This document shows, one piece after another, positions 27,373-35,505 of a DNA stretch of 64,000 bases. Position 1 is the first letter of the stretch. Every line of letters starts with the position of its first letter. A model generated the notes under the pieces. The model was not told the origin of the DNA and did not search any database. It worked only from the letters and a program-made list of their open reading frames with translations. Position numbers and translations under genes: made by a program. This DNA comes from Alteribacter lacisalsi (GTDB lineage Bacteria > Bacillota > Bacilli > Bacillales > Salisediminibacteriaceae), in assembly GCF_003226345.1 (NCBI RefSeq), contig NZ_PDOF01000001.1:744001-808000 (forward strand), read 5' to 3'.

Positions 27373-28371
27373 CTAAAACATCACATAAGTAGCCACAAAA
27401 TACACAACGATCAGGACAATCGACGGTACAACATATAACCGCCGTCTGTTGCTGTAGCGTGCGTAGAGCAGGTGAGCGATCACAATCAGATTCAGCATAA
27501 TTGCAAAAAGTGCTGTGACGGCAATTCCTGGACTGACCGCTTCAAGGATGGGACCGCCTCTGAACAGAACATCAGCCAAAACGAGAATCAGCATGTTAAA
27601 CACGTTGCTTCCCAGAATATTTCCGACTGCGAGATTATAGTTGGCGAGCCGCAGGGCAACCAGCACGGTAACGACTTCCGGCAGAGAAGTGGCTGCTGCA
27701 ATGAGAAAACTCCCTACAAAACTGGCGTCGATTCCGGTGGAAACGGCGATTTGGTCACCGGCAATTGTCAGAAGCGAGCCAGAGGCAAAAATAATGAGGG
27801 CACTTGCGGCAAACCCCCACTTGGCAGCACGTAACGTCACGCCCTTGCCCTGAATTTCTGCAGCTGCGCTGTCTTCCTCGGAAGCAGCCGCAATTTCAGG
27901 TACAGCCCGCTCCTGGGCACTCATCTCACGCATGGCATAAACATAAAATATGACCATGGCGAACATTTCAATTCCGATGCCGAAAATCGTTATACCGGTA
28001 GGTACCAGAATTGTGATAAGCACCAGTCCCATCAGACCAAGCCCCACAACAGCACTCAACTGGTGGCCACTGTGAACCTGGGCAAGAAGCTTACGTCTTC
28101 GGTAAACAATATCAAATACAGCAAGTATGAGGAGATTAAACAGGTTGCTCCCCAGTACGTTACCGACAGCGATATCGGGACTGCCAACAAGAATAGCTGT
28201 GGTACTGGTCGTCACTTCCGGCAGACTTGTTGCCCCGGCAAGAAGCAGCATGCCTACCATCATACCCCCTAAAGAAGTACGCTCACTGATGACGTCAGCG
28301 TAAACGGAAAGTTTTACTGCTGCGTAAACGGTAACTGCAGCAGTAATTGCAAACAAAACGAAAGGATCCAT
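27373..28371 (-). CDS. CaCA-family cation exchanger, probably Mn2+-linked
   Basis: This 332-residue membrane protein has the two alpha-repeats of Na+/Ca2+ exchangers: GATSLPEVTTS with GNVLGSNLFN in the first half, and AATSLPEVVTV with GNILGSNVFN in the second. A polar loop (about 145-180) separates the halves. The ATG at 28371 is seven bases behind AAGGAG; an ATG two codons earlier is too close to that site. A yybP-ykoY riboswitch precedes it, which points to Mn2+ (or Ca2+) export when the metal is abundant. That role is inference from the regulator. Confidence 0.88.
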   Translation of the reverse strand: MDPFVLFAITAAVTVYAAVKLSVYADVISERTSLGGMMVGMLLLAGATSLPEVTTSTTAILVGSPDIAVGNVLGSNLFNLLILAVFDIVYRRRKLLAQVHSGHQLSAVVGLGLMGLVLITILVPTGITIFGIGIEMFAMVIFYVYAMREMSAQERAVPEIAAASEEDSAAAEIQGKGVTLRAAKWGFAASALIIFASGSLLTIAGDQIAVSTGIDASFVGSFLIAAATSLPEVVTVLVALRLANYNLAVGNILGSNVFNMLILVLADVLFRGGPILEAVSPGIAVTALFAIMLNLIVIAHLLYARYSNRRRLYVVPSIVLIVVYFVATYVMF

Positions 28372-28412
28372 TGCCATTCTCCTTTTACAGCGGAAGCCTG
28401 GACCTCCGGACA

Positions 28413-28478
28413 TAAAAACAGACCTTCTTATGAAAGGCATCTCCAAACAGACTGGAAATACTTTTCATAAAAAGGTCT
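28413..28478 (-). terminator. Riboswitch-controlled terminator before the CaCA exchanger
   Basis: On the minus strand AGACCTTTTTATGAAA pairs with TTTCATAAGAAGGTCT, followed by GTTTTT. Its 5' arm reuses the 3' strand of riboswitch helix P1, so ligand-stabilised P1 would prevent termination. Confidence 0.8.
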
Positions 28479-28577
28479 TGCGGACTTATGCTATGCGCAT
28501 GAGCTTAACGAACCGGGCCCAATAAGGCCGAAATGACGATTCGTTAACCGGTTTCCCGGTCGCTACTCCCCTTTTCA
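28471..28577 (-). ncRNA. yybP-ykoY (Mn2+) riboswitch aptamer
   Basis: On the minus strand the element opens with AAAAGGGGAGTAGCG and closes with GCAAGACCTTTTT, the two conserved P1-side sequences of yybP-ykoY RNAs. ACGAATCGTCA with matching CGTTAACG-type arms forms the internal legs. Known members bind Mn2+ and turn on exporters. It lies about 100 bases upstream of the exchanger start, with a mutually exclusive terminator between. Confidence 0.88.
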
Positions 28578-28679
28578 GTGGAAAGCTGTTTTCTACTATC
28601 AATCTAGCACGAAGGTGCGGAGGCGTCAACGGAAACTTTTAACGAAGATCGCCATAAAAAGGCAAACAAAAAGGCCCAA

Positions 28680-29237
28680 TCAGGACACGGATGCTGACTG
28701 AGCCAGAGCGGTATCTTCTTTTTCTGCTTCAACTGCCTCTTCCACAAGACGATCGAGCTTTTCCAGACGGGCTTCTGCTTCCTCATCACTGATTGTTTTA
28801 TAATGATGATTGCCTCCTGGTTCTTCGTCTTTTTTGTCTGCAAGGGCCACGACGTGCTGAAGCGGGTCCAGCTGAAGTTCACCTTCAGGCAGATACGAAT
28901 CGGTGTGCAGCAGGACTGCGAGTGCAATCTTCTTCGCATTTACCGGGTGCTCACCTAAACGGATCAGCAGTTTATGAGCCCGTTCAGCGCCTTTAATGGC
29001 GTGAATGTCATTTTCCTTATAAAGGTTGTAGTCCCATTGGCCGTTACGGTACCAGGTATAGTGGCCGACATCGTGCAGAAAGGCAGCTTTTACGGCAAGG
29101 TCAGGATTCACATTGTGTACCTTTGCCAGCTTAAAAGCATATTCCGATACGGCAACTGCGTGGGCCAGGCCTGAGCGTTTTACAAACTTCTGGGTGACTT
29201 CATGGTTAAGAATCTGCGTCAGTGTTACTCTTTCCAT
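28680..29237 (-). CDS. HD-domain phosphohydrolase-like protein
   Basis: This 185-residue cytosolic protein carries an HD superfamily signature: H26 in GLAHAVAVSEYA, H55-D56 in AAFLHDVGHY and an ALADKKDEE segment for the last Asp. HD proteins hydrolyse phosphoesters, often nucleotides, using a metal pair. The substrate is unknown. ATG 29237 follows a full AAGGAGGT. The C-terminal ~40 residues are acidic and likely disordered or helical. It is cotranscribed with nothing obvious; the riboswitch of the next gene starts about 100 bases downstream. Confidence 0.82.
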   Translation of the reverse strand: MERVTLTQILNHEVTQKFVKRSGLAHAVAVSEYAFKLAKVHNVNPDLAVKAAFLHDVGHYTWYRNGQWDYNLYKENDIHAIKGAERAHKLLIRLGEHPVNAKKIALAVLLHTDSYLPEGELQLDPLQHVVALADKKDEEPGGNHHYKTISDEEAEARLEKLDRLVEEAVEAEKEDTALAQSASVS

Positions 29238-29480
29238 CTTGATTACCTCCTTCTTAATGTTTTGTTTATCACATTTAGAGAATCCTAAACATTCGGCTTC
29301 CGGAAAAAAGTATATTGTTACTGATTATAAGGACAGCAGGGTCCTGTGTCAACGGTTATTTCTCAGCATATGCACGCTTTTCAAAATCGTATGTGGACAC
29401 GCCCGTAAATATGACAAAATCCGTTATAATGGAGGGAAGAACAATAGAGAAGAATTCACATAACTGGGAGTGAGACAGCT

Positions 29481-30779
29481 GTGATATTTCATAACGGGGT
29501 CTTAACAGATCCGGAGACAGGCCGAATGAGTAGGATCAGTTTTACGGTGAAAAGAGGAATGATTACTCACATTGAACAGGACCCGGACTCTGAAATGCCG
29601 AATGGGGCAGTGGATCTGACAGACCGTTTTATCATACCGGGACTGATCGATATGCACGTACATATTAAAGAGGGGTTTGCCCCGCTTTTCACAGCTGCAG
29701 GGGTAACCACTGTAAGAAATACAGCGGGGAATGTAATTGAACTGGAAACTCTCCGCAGCGCAGCGGCTGACGCTCCAACCCCAAGGGTTATTTCAGCAGA
29801 TCGGATGATTGACGGCCCGCCGGGTCTATGGGGGGACACAAGCCCGTGGAGCTTTGTGACAGACGACCCGGAAAAAGTGCGAACCGAGGTCAACAGACAA
29901 ATCAGTCAAGGAGCGGATTTAATCAAGGTTTATTCACTTCTGGACAGGTCTTCCATGGCAGCAGCGGCAGTTGAAGCTGCAAGGGGAGGCAAGGACGTAA
30001 GCTGCGATCTGCTGTATTCGACTGAGGTGACGGCTGTTTCAGCAGCAGAGTTGGGAATACGGTGGAACGAGCATGCATCGGGAATCATCCAGGATCTCTA
30101 TCCGGGCTGGCATATGGGGGCTCCGGCGGAAGAGTGGGAGCGGATTGACTGGGAAGGAAAGAACGAGGCAGAGATCCGTACCGTCTGCAGGAAAATGATT
30201 GATGCCGGTGTTGTTCTGTGCCCGACGATCACCCTCTTCGACCAGCAGCGAAGCCTTCCGGACTTCTGGAAGCCGGAAGGAGCCGAGCATTTTTTAACAC
30301 CTGCATTAAAAAGGCAGTTTGAGAGTCTCGCGGAACACAAAGAGATTTTTAACAGAGTAGGACAGCATGGCCGCTTTAACCAGACGGTCAGCCGGCTTTA
30401 TAAGGAACTCGGGGGCACGGTTACAGCCGGTACCGACACGCCTGCCGGTGTTTATACCTACCCGGGTCTCGCTCTCCACAGAGAACTTGAGCTTCTCGTG
30501 GATGCGGGCTTTACCGAAGCGGAGGCGATTAAAGCAGCCACGTCTACAGCGGCTGACGCTCTTGGCCGACACGAGCTTGGCAGAATCATAGAGGGGGCTG
30601 CTGCTGATTTCGTTGTACTTGAAAAAAATCCATTTGAGGATATTAGACATACGAGGTCGGTCAGGAAAGTCGTAAAAGGCGGTCGTCTGTATTTACCAGA
30701 GGAACTCGTGAAGGCCGTCCCGGATGAAGAAGAAGCTGTGAAGAAATCCAAGGCTTTTGCTGCAGCGTTTAAAGATTGA
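29481..30779 (+). CDS. Amidohydrolase-family protein
   Basis: This 432-residue metal-dependent hydrolase has the amidohydrolase start IIPGLIDMHVHIKEG with metal ligands H59 and H61, a WNEHASGI segment (about residue 197) and the late GTDTPAGVYTYPG motif with the metal-binding Asp. The C-terminal AADFVVLEKNPFEDI with VVKGGRLY closes the small beta domain, as in imidazolonepropionase- and prolidase-like members. Substrate unknown. The GTG start at 29481 has a modest GGGAGTGAG site. It is a single plus-strand gene. Confidence 0.85.
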   Translation: MIFHNGVLTDPETGRMSRISFTVKRGMITHIEQDPDSEMPNGAVDLTDRFIIPGLIDMHVHIKEGFAPLFTAAGVTTVRNTAGNVIELETLRSAAADAPTPRVISADRMIDGPPGLWGDTSPWSFVTDDPEKVRTEVNRQISQGADLIKVYSLLDRSSMAAAAVEAARGGKDVSCDLLYSTEVTAVSAAELGIRWNEHASGIIQDLYPGWHMGAPAEEWERIDWEGKNEAEIRTVCRKMIDAGVVLCPTITLFDQQRSLPDFWKPEGAEHFLTPALKRQFESLAEHKEIFNRVGQHGRFNQTVSRLYKELGGTVTAGTDTPAGVYTYPGLALHRELELLVDAGFTEAEAIKAATSTAADALGRHELGRIIEGAAADFVVLEKNPFEDIRHTRSVRKVVKGGRLYLPEELVKAVPDEEEAVKKSKAFAAAFKD

Positions 30780-30828
30780 AGGTGGCAGCCGGGAGGAGAT
30801 CGAGTCCTGATCCGCCCATTCAAACCGT

Positions 30829-31008
30829 TTAATTCTGTTTTTCGTTCTGTTCGAGCTTTTGCCTGATCTCCTCAAGATTTCTGCTGTTCCTCCTTGCAGA
30901 GCGAACAAAGAAAACGATAAGTGCCGGAATACCAATCAGCACCGATAGAATCAGAATAAGGGTGATAACCTGGTACAGCACATCCCCCCATTCAATTGTG
31001 AGCAGCAT
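30829..31008 (-). CDS. Small single-span membrane protein (59 residues)
   Basis: The ATG at 31008 is preceded by AAGGAGG at good spacing. It encodes MLLTIEWGDVLYQVITLILI and continues through a hydrophobic segment (about 12-35) into a basic, helical tail (RSARRNSRNLEEIRQKLEQN) ending at a TAA at 30829. The hydrophobic-then-charged plan and clear ribosome site support translation. I do not recognise a family. It lies convergent to the amidohydrolase gene. Confidence 0.65.
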   Translation of the reverse strand: MLLTIEWGDVLYQVITLILILSVLIGIPALIVFFVRSARRNSRNLEEIRQKLEQNEKQN

Positions 31009-31148
31009 ACGGACCCTCCTTGTCTTTTTTAATGAACCCTAATTTTACCATTAAGACCCTTTCGCTGGAAGGGGGAGATTAGTGCTTTCGCAATTAACAT
31101 CAGCTTTGATTAAAACAAAATACTGTTATCTCAACAGCCATTGTAATG

Positions 31149-31262
31149 AAGCGGAAGACGGCGACTCCAGCGGGAAGAGCAGGAGCAGAAGACCCCGCAG
31201 GGGCGTTCTTCCCCGAGGAGGCTGAGGCCCTGCCCGCGGAAAGCGTCCAGCTGGAGCGAAAT
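31149..31262 (+). repeat. Dispersed intergenic element, copy d
   Basis: Core blocks GCGACTCCAGCGGG, GAAGACCCCGCAGGGGCG, CGAGGAGGCTGAGGC and CCCGCGGAAAGCGTCC are present. CTCCAGC near the 5' end can pair with GCTGGAG near the 3' end. It lies upstream of the ubiD promoter; the rest of 31009-31438 holds only that promoter. Confidence 0.8.
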
Positions 31263-31372
31263 ACAATTAAACTGAACAAGAATAGTATCCTTTTATGATA
31301 TAAATGAAATAAAACCGAAGGGTTCCAATCTATTCTTGGCTGTCACATCTGCTGGTTGTTTTCTAACGGGAA

Positions 31373-31401
31373 AAGACATTTGCCGTTACAGACGATATAA
31401 T
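31373..31401 (+). promoter_or_regulatory. Probable promoter of the UbiD gene
   Basis: AAGACA (31373-31378) and TATAAT (31396-31401) are 17 bases apart, about 40 bases upstream of the start codon. Confidence 0.45.
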
Positions 31402-31438
31402 GATAGAGACATAACTTTACTAATAGGAGCTTTTCATC

Positions 31439-33274
31439 ATGTATAAGAACCTGGAAGAATGTATTCTTGATCTGGAAAAACACGGACATTTAGTTCGCAT
31501 TAAGGAGGAAGTCGACCCTTATCTTGAAATGGCCTCTATTCATTTAAAGGTGTATGAGGCAGGTGGACCGGCTTTGTTATTTGAGAATGTAAAAGGATCG
31601 GAGTTTCCTGCCGTTTCCAACCTATTCGGAACGCTGGAGCGTAGTAAATTTATTTTCCGTAAAACGTGGAATTCCACACAGAATGTTGTGGCGTTGAGAA
31701 ATGATCCTGTAAAAGCATTGAAAAACCCGTTTCAGCATGCACGTACAGGCTTGGCTGCATCCAAAGCGCTGCCGAAAAAATCATCCGGATTACCGGGCGG
31801 CTTTAAAGAGATTTCCATTTCTGATTTACCGCTGATTCAGCACTGGCCGAATGATGGCGGGGCCTTTGTTACCCTGCCGCAGGTTTACAGTGAGGATGCT
31901 GATAAGCCGGGGATCATGAACGCGAACCTTGGGATGTACCGGGTGCAGCTGTCCGGAAATGACTATGAGCTGGACAAGGAAATTGGGCTCCATTATCAGA
32001 TTCACCGTGGCATTGGGGTGCATCAGGCAAAAGCAAATAAAAAAGGCGAGCCATTAAAGGTGAGTATTTTTATCGGTGGACCGCCGTCCCACACGCTTTC
32101 AGCTGTGATGCCGCTTCCTGAAGGGCTGAGTGAAATGACCTTTGCAGGCATGCTGGCCGGACGGAGATTCAGGTACAGCTACAAAAATGGTTACTGTATC
32201 AGCCACGATGCTGATTTCGTGATCACCGGGGAAATTCATCCAGATGAAACAAAACCGGAAGGGCCGTTCGGGGATCATTTAGGATACTACAGCCTGACGC
32301 ATGAATTCCCATTAATGAGAGTTCATAAAGTGTATGCACGAGAGAATGCCGTCTGGCCTTTTACTGTTGTCGGCAGGCCTCCTCAGGAGGATACGTCCTT
32401 TGGAGATCTGATTCATGAGTTAACCGGCGATGCCATAAAACAGGAAATCCCTGGTGTAAAGGAAGTGCATGCCGTAGATGCGGCAGGCGTTCATCCGCTT
32501 CTTTTAGCTATTGGGAGTGAGCGTTATACCCCTTATCAGAAGGTGAAACAGCCTGCGGAGCTGCTGACGATCGCCAACCGTATTTTAGGAACCGGTCAGC
32601 TGAGCCTTGCAAAGTATCTGTTTATAACCGCAGAGGATGAACAGCCGTTGGATACGCATAATGAAGCAGCGTTTTTCCAGTATATTTTAGAGCGGATTGA
32701 TCTGCAGCGAGACATTCACTTTCAGACGAACACAACAATTGATACCCTTGATTACTCAGGGACAGGTCTGAATACAGGAAGTAAAGTCATATTTGCAGCG
32801 TATGGAGATAAAAAAAGAGAGCTGTGTAAAGAAGTGCCGGAAACTTTAAAAAAGCTGCCGGAGATTAAAAATCCCCGGCTTGTCATGCCTGGTGTTATTG
32901 CCCTGCAGGGCGGTTCATTTTCTTCATATGAACAGGCCCAGGAGGAATTAAAGGCACTGAGCACGGCTATCGGGAAAAAAGGTGATGCTGGCTCATGTCC
33001 CGTAATCCTGCTCTGTGATGACAGTGATTTCGTCAGCGAGACAATGGCCAACTTTGTATGGGTGACCTTTACAAGAAGCAACCCTTCCCATGATATTTAC
33101 GGGGTAAACAGCGGGTATGAAAACAAGCATTGGGGCTGTGACAGCATGATCATTGATGTAAGGATTAAACCCCATCATGCACCACCGCTTATTGCAGATG
33201 AGAAGGTTGATGAAAGCACTAAGAGATTTTTTGCTCCTGGAGGGGTCCTGGCCGAGTACGGGGCAGATAAGTAA
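31439..33274 (+). CDS. UbiD-family decarboxylase
   Basis: This 611-residue protein matches UbiD, the prenylated-FMN-dependent (de)carboxylase family. Recognisable segments are SNLFGTLERSKFIF, the PEGPFGDHLGYYS motif near residue 275-287, which contains conserved active-site acids, and GCDSMIIDVRIKP near the C terminus. Substrates of the family include 4-hydroxybenzoate derivatives and other aromatics. No UbiX flavin prenyltransferase is adjacent. TTA leucine codons are common here, unlike neighbouring genes. The ribosome site (TAGGAGC) is moderate. The specific substrate cannot be told. Confidence 0.88.
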   Translation: MYKNLEECILDLEKHGHLVRIKEEVDPYLEMASIHLKVYEAGGPALLFENVKGSEFPAVSNLFGTLERSKFIFRKTWNSTQNVVALRNDPVKALKNPFQHARTGLAASKALPKKSSGLPGGFKEISISDLPLIQHWPNDGGAFVTLPQVYSEDADKPGIMNANLGMYRVQLSGNDYELDKEIGLHYQIHRGIGVHQAKANKKGEPLKVSIFIGGPPSHTLSAVMPLPEGLSEMTFAGMLAGRRFRYSYKNGYCISHDADFVITGEIHPDETKPEGPFGDHLGYYSLTHEFPLMRVHKVYARENAVWPFTVVGRPPQEDTSFGDLIHELTGDAIKQEIPGVKEVHAVDAAGVHPLLLAIGSERYTPYQKVKQPAELLTIANRILGTGQLSLAKYLFITAEDEQPLDTHNEAAFFQYILERIDLQRDIHFQTNTTIDTLDYSGTGLNTGSKVIFAAYGDKKRELCKEVPETLKKLPEIKNPRLVMPGVIALQGGSFSSYEQAQEELKALSTAIGKKGDAGSCPVILLCDDSDFVSETMANFVWVTFTRSNPSHDIYGVNSGYENKHWGCDSMIIDVRIKPHHAPPLIADEKVDESTKRFFAPGGVLAEYGADK

Positions 33275-33289
33275 AAAAAACGTCCTCAG

Positions 33290-33319
33290 ACGAGTATCCA
33301 TCCGGATGCTCGTTTTTTT
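33290..33319 (+). terminator. Terminator of the UbiD gene
   Basis: ACGAGTATCC (33290-33299) pairs with GGATGCTCGT (33304-33313), with a G-T or mismatch in the middle, followed by seven T. Confidence 0.8.
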
Positions 33320-33379
33320 CATTGTTTAGGATTTTATAAAATTCGGTAACTGTTGATATATCTTTTTTATGCGGAGGTG

Positions 33380-33488
33380 CACGCCGGCAGTGAGACTCCT
33401 GCGGCAGTGGGTTGGCAGGGTGAGACCCCGCAGGGCAAAGCCCGAGGAGGCTCAGCGCCACCGCCGCGGAAAGCGAACGGACGGCGTG
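33380..33488 (+). repeat. Dispersed intergenic element, copy e
   Basis: The core blocks GAGACTCCTGCGGCAG, GTGAGACCCCGCAGGGC, CCGAGGAGGCTCAGCG and GCCGCGGAAAGCGAACGG are all present. Outer arms CACGCCG (33380-33386) and CGGCGTG (33482-33488) are complementary, and GGGCAAAGCCC makes an inner hairpin. It is closest to copy f. The rest of the gap holds the next promoter. Confidence 0.82.
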
Positions 33489-33642
33489 AAAAGCAGCTTT
33501 TATGTTTAGGTGCGTCAGCGCTATTGTTTTTGAAGGATTAAATAGATGTACAATTGAAAGAAACGTCTCCCATGCGGAGACAATCTTTATCAGGAATGAG
33601 TAGGATTGTGGTGGAAATTTGGTAAATCAACCGGAATATTCA

Positions 33643-33671
33643 TTGGTTCTGATCCCCTTACAATGTATAAT
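33643..33671 (+). promoter_or_regulatory. Promoter of the secreted glycosidase-like gene
   Basis: TTGGTT (33643-33648) and TATAAT (33666-33671) are 17 bases apart. Transcription would start near 33678, which rules out an in-frame start codon seen further upstream at 33619. Confidence 0.6.
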
Positions 33672-33723
33672 GGTGGTAAAGGGGAACAGCCTGGTTACAT
33701 ACTTTAGAAAAGGTAGTGAAGAG

Positions 33724-34950
33724 ATGGGGAAAAAATTGAAACAGACGGCAGCAGCAGTTATTGCTGGTATTGCAGTATGGGCAGCCGGCAGCGGACAGGG
33801 GTTTGCAGAAGAAAATGACACGGTGACAATGGGTGTACACAGTGAAAAGGAAAGTGCCCTTGCAGAGCGTGAGTGGCCGGAGCGGGTCGCCAGGTTTACC
33901 TTTGATTCAGGGTATACATTTGAATATCCGGATGCAGTCCGGGGTATATTTGTGACAGCTCACTCAGCCGGCGGAGCTCGGATGGATACGCTGGTTGATA
34001 TGATGGACAATACCGATCTCAATGCGATGGTCATTGATGTTAAGGATGACGACGGCTGGCTGACATTCAAGCCTGAAGAAGAGAGTCCTTACAGTGATAT
34101 CGCTCAGAACTTTATCAGCAATCCAACGGCCATGATGGAGCGTCTTGAAGAGCATGAAATCTACCCGATTGCACGGATCGTTGTGTTCAAGGATACGGTT
34201 CTGGCTGAAAAACGTCCGGAATGGTCATTCACTAACGATGACGGCTCCGTCTGGAAAAACCGCCGCGGTGAAGCATTCGTGAATCCATTTCTTAAAGAGG
34301 TCTGGGATTACAATGTAGATATTGCCATTAAAGCAGCGGAGATGGGCTTTCAGGAAATTCAGTTTGACTATGTTCGTTATCCGGAAGGATTTGAGCGCAG
34401 AGACGAAGACCTGAACTATGATGTAGGTGATTATAAAGACAGTGAAGGGGACAATGTGCAGCGCCGTGTGGATGCTGTAACGGACTTTGTAGCTTATGCA
34501 AACGAGCGTCTTCAGGCATACGATGTAGACGTGAGTGTCGATATTTTCGGTTATACGGCTACACTTCCGGAAGCACCAGGGATCGGTCAGAACTTTACCC
34601 GGATTTCCGAGAACGTGGACGTGATCAGTTCCATGATCTACCCAAGTCACTGGACCGCTCATTTTGGTCTGGACAAGCCTGACCTTTATCCGTACGAACT
34701 TGTGACAGAGTACATTAAACTGGAAAATGAAAAACTTGCTGAACTCGATGAACCGCCTGTTTCGAGACCATGGCTTCAGGACTTTACTGCCTCCTACCTC
34801 GGTTCCGGGAACTTCATTCCATACGGTGCAGAAGAAGTTGAAGCACAGATTCGTGCACTTCATGAAAACGGCGTAGATGAGTACCTTCTCTGGAATGCAG
34901 GGAATCGTTATACAGAAGGCGTCAATTTCCTCGCTGGAAAAGAAGATTAA
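33724..34950 (+). CDS. Secreted putative glycoside hydrolase (DUF4015 type)
   Basis: This 408-residue protein starts with a signal peptide (MGKKLKQTAAAVIAGIAVW, likely cleaved near GFAEE). The mature part matches the putative glycosyl hydrolase family PF13200: VRGIFVTAHSAGG, LNAMVIDVKDDDG, FQEIQFDYVRYPEG (residues typical of a TIM-barrel active site) and YLLWNAGNRYT. It should act outside the cell, perhaps on polysaccharide or cell wall, but no member-specific substrate is known to me. ATG 33724 lies downstream of the promoter. A strong terminator follows. Confidence 0.85.
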   Translation: MGKKLKQTAAAVIAGIAVWAAGSGQGFAEENDTVTMGVHSEKESALAEREWPERVARFTFDSGYTFEYPDAVRGIFVTAHSAGGARMDTLVDMMDNTDLNAMVIDVKDDDGWLTFKPEEESPYSDIAQNFISNPTAMMERLEEHEIYPIARIVVFKDTVLAEKRPEWSFTNDDGSVWKNRRGEAFVNPFLKEVWDYNVDIAIKAAEMGFQEIQFDYVRYPEGFERRDEDLNYDVGDYKDSEGDNVQRRVDAVTDFVAYANERLQAYDVDVSVDIFGYTATLPEAPGIGQNFTRISENVDVISSMIYPSHWTAHFGLDKPDLYPYELVTEYIKLENEKLAELDEPPVSRPWLQDFTASYLGSGNFIPYGAEEVEAQIRALHENGVDEYLLWNAGNRYTEGVNFLAGKED

Positions 34951-34968
34951 ACAGCACTGCTTATAGAA

Positions 34969-35003
34969 AACCGACGAAGAACAGTTTCGTCGGTTTTCTT
35001 TTT
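34969..35003 (+). terminator. Terminator after the glycosidase-like gene
   Basis: AACCGACGAA (34969-34978) pairs with TTCGTCGGTT (34986-34995), followed by TTCTTTTT. Confidence 0.9.
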
Positions 35004-35054
35004 GTGTAGGAGACTATAAATTCAATGTTGTGGATAAGTGTTATCTCTACTTGT

Positions 35055-35157
35055 TTCGCTTCACGCCGGCAGTGAGACTCCTGCGGCAGTAGGTTGGCAG
35101 GGTGAGATCCCGCAGGGCGTCACCGCCGCGGAAAGCGACCGGACGGCGTGAAGCGAA
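35055..35157 (+). repeat. Dispersed intergenic element, copy f (short form)
   Basis: It resembles copy e but lacks the segment holding the GAGGAGGCTCAGC block. Its outer arms TTCGCTTCACGCCG (35055-35068) and CGGCGTGAAGCGAA (35144-35157) are a perfect 14-bp inverted repeat, the longest among the copies. Confidence 0.82.
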
Positions 35158-35246
35158 GCTTTTCTTGTTTATAGGCGCGTAAGCTTTTGTTCTTAGTCAT
35201 AATGTGCTGGTCACAAAAATTCAATCAAAGAATATACAAAAAGGGG

Positions 35247-35279
35247 TTGAATAAATATCGTTATGAATTTATAATCATA
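35247..35279 (+). promoter_or_regulatory. argGH promoter with overlapping ArgR/AhrC-like box
   Basis: TTGAAT (35247-35252) and TATAAT (35270-35275) are 17 bases apart. The 18-mer at 35262-35279 reads TATGAATTTATAATCATA, one base off the TGAAT-N4-ATTCA core of the arginine repressor box in one half. It covers the -10 element, the expected place for repression by ArgR with arginine. Confidence 0.6.
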
Positions 35280-35311
35280 AACATGTTATTCAAACCAAGG
35301 AGGACTGTACG

Positions 35312-35386
35312 ATGAGAATTTTTAAACTTATCCATAAGAAACAACAGTTTTACAGGCGGTGCTCCTTGCGGCTGCGATGTCGTTAA
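35312..35386 (+). CDS. Possible 24-residue arginine-rich leader peptide
   Basis: An ATG eight bases after a perfect AAGGAGG opens a 24-codon frame whose last ten codons read RRCSLRLRCR before TAA. Six of 24 codons are Arg, and it lies between the argGH promoter and argG. An attenuating leader is possible. Alternatively the frame is a decayed gene: shifting one frame near codon 10 gives a hydrophobic TTVLQAVLLAAAMSLI and a nearby stop. I see no clear terminator/antiterminator pair in 35387-35505, though another ATTCA half-site lies near 35413. Confidence 0.35.
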   Translation: MRIFKLIHKKQQFYRRCSLRLRCR

Positions 35387-35505
35387 TATAAGTTTCGTGT
35401 ATAAAATGTGCATTCAACTATATTTTTTTCATATAAATGTATAAAAAACCTGTTTCGAGGATTTTTATACAGAAACCAGAACTTAAAAAAGAGGAGAGAT
35501 TATAA

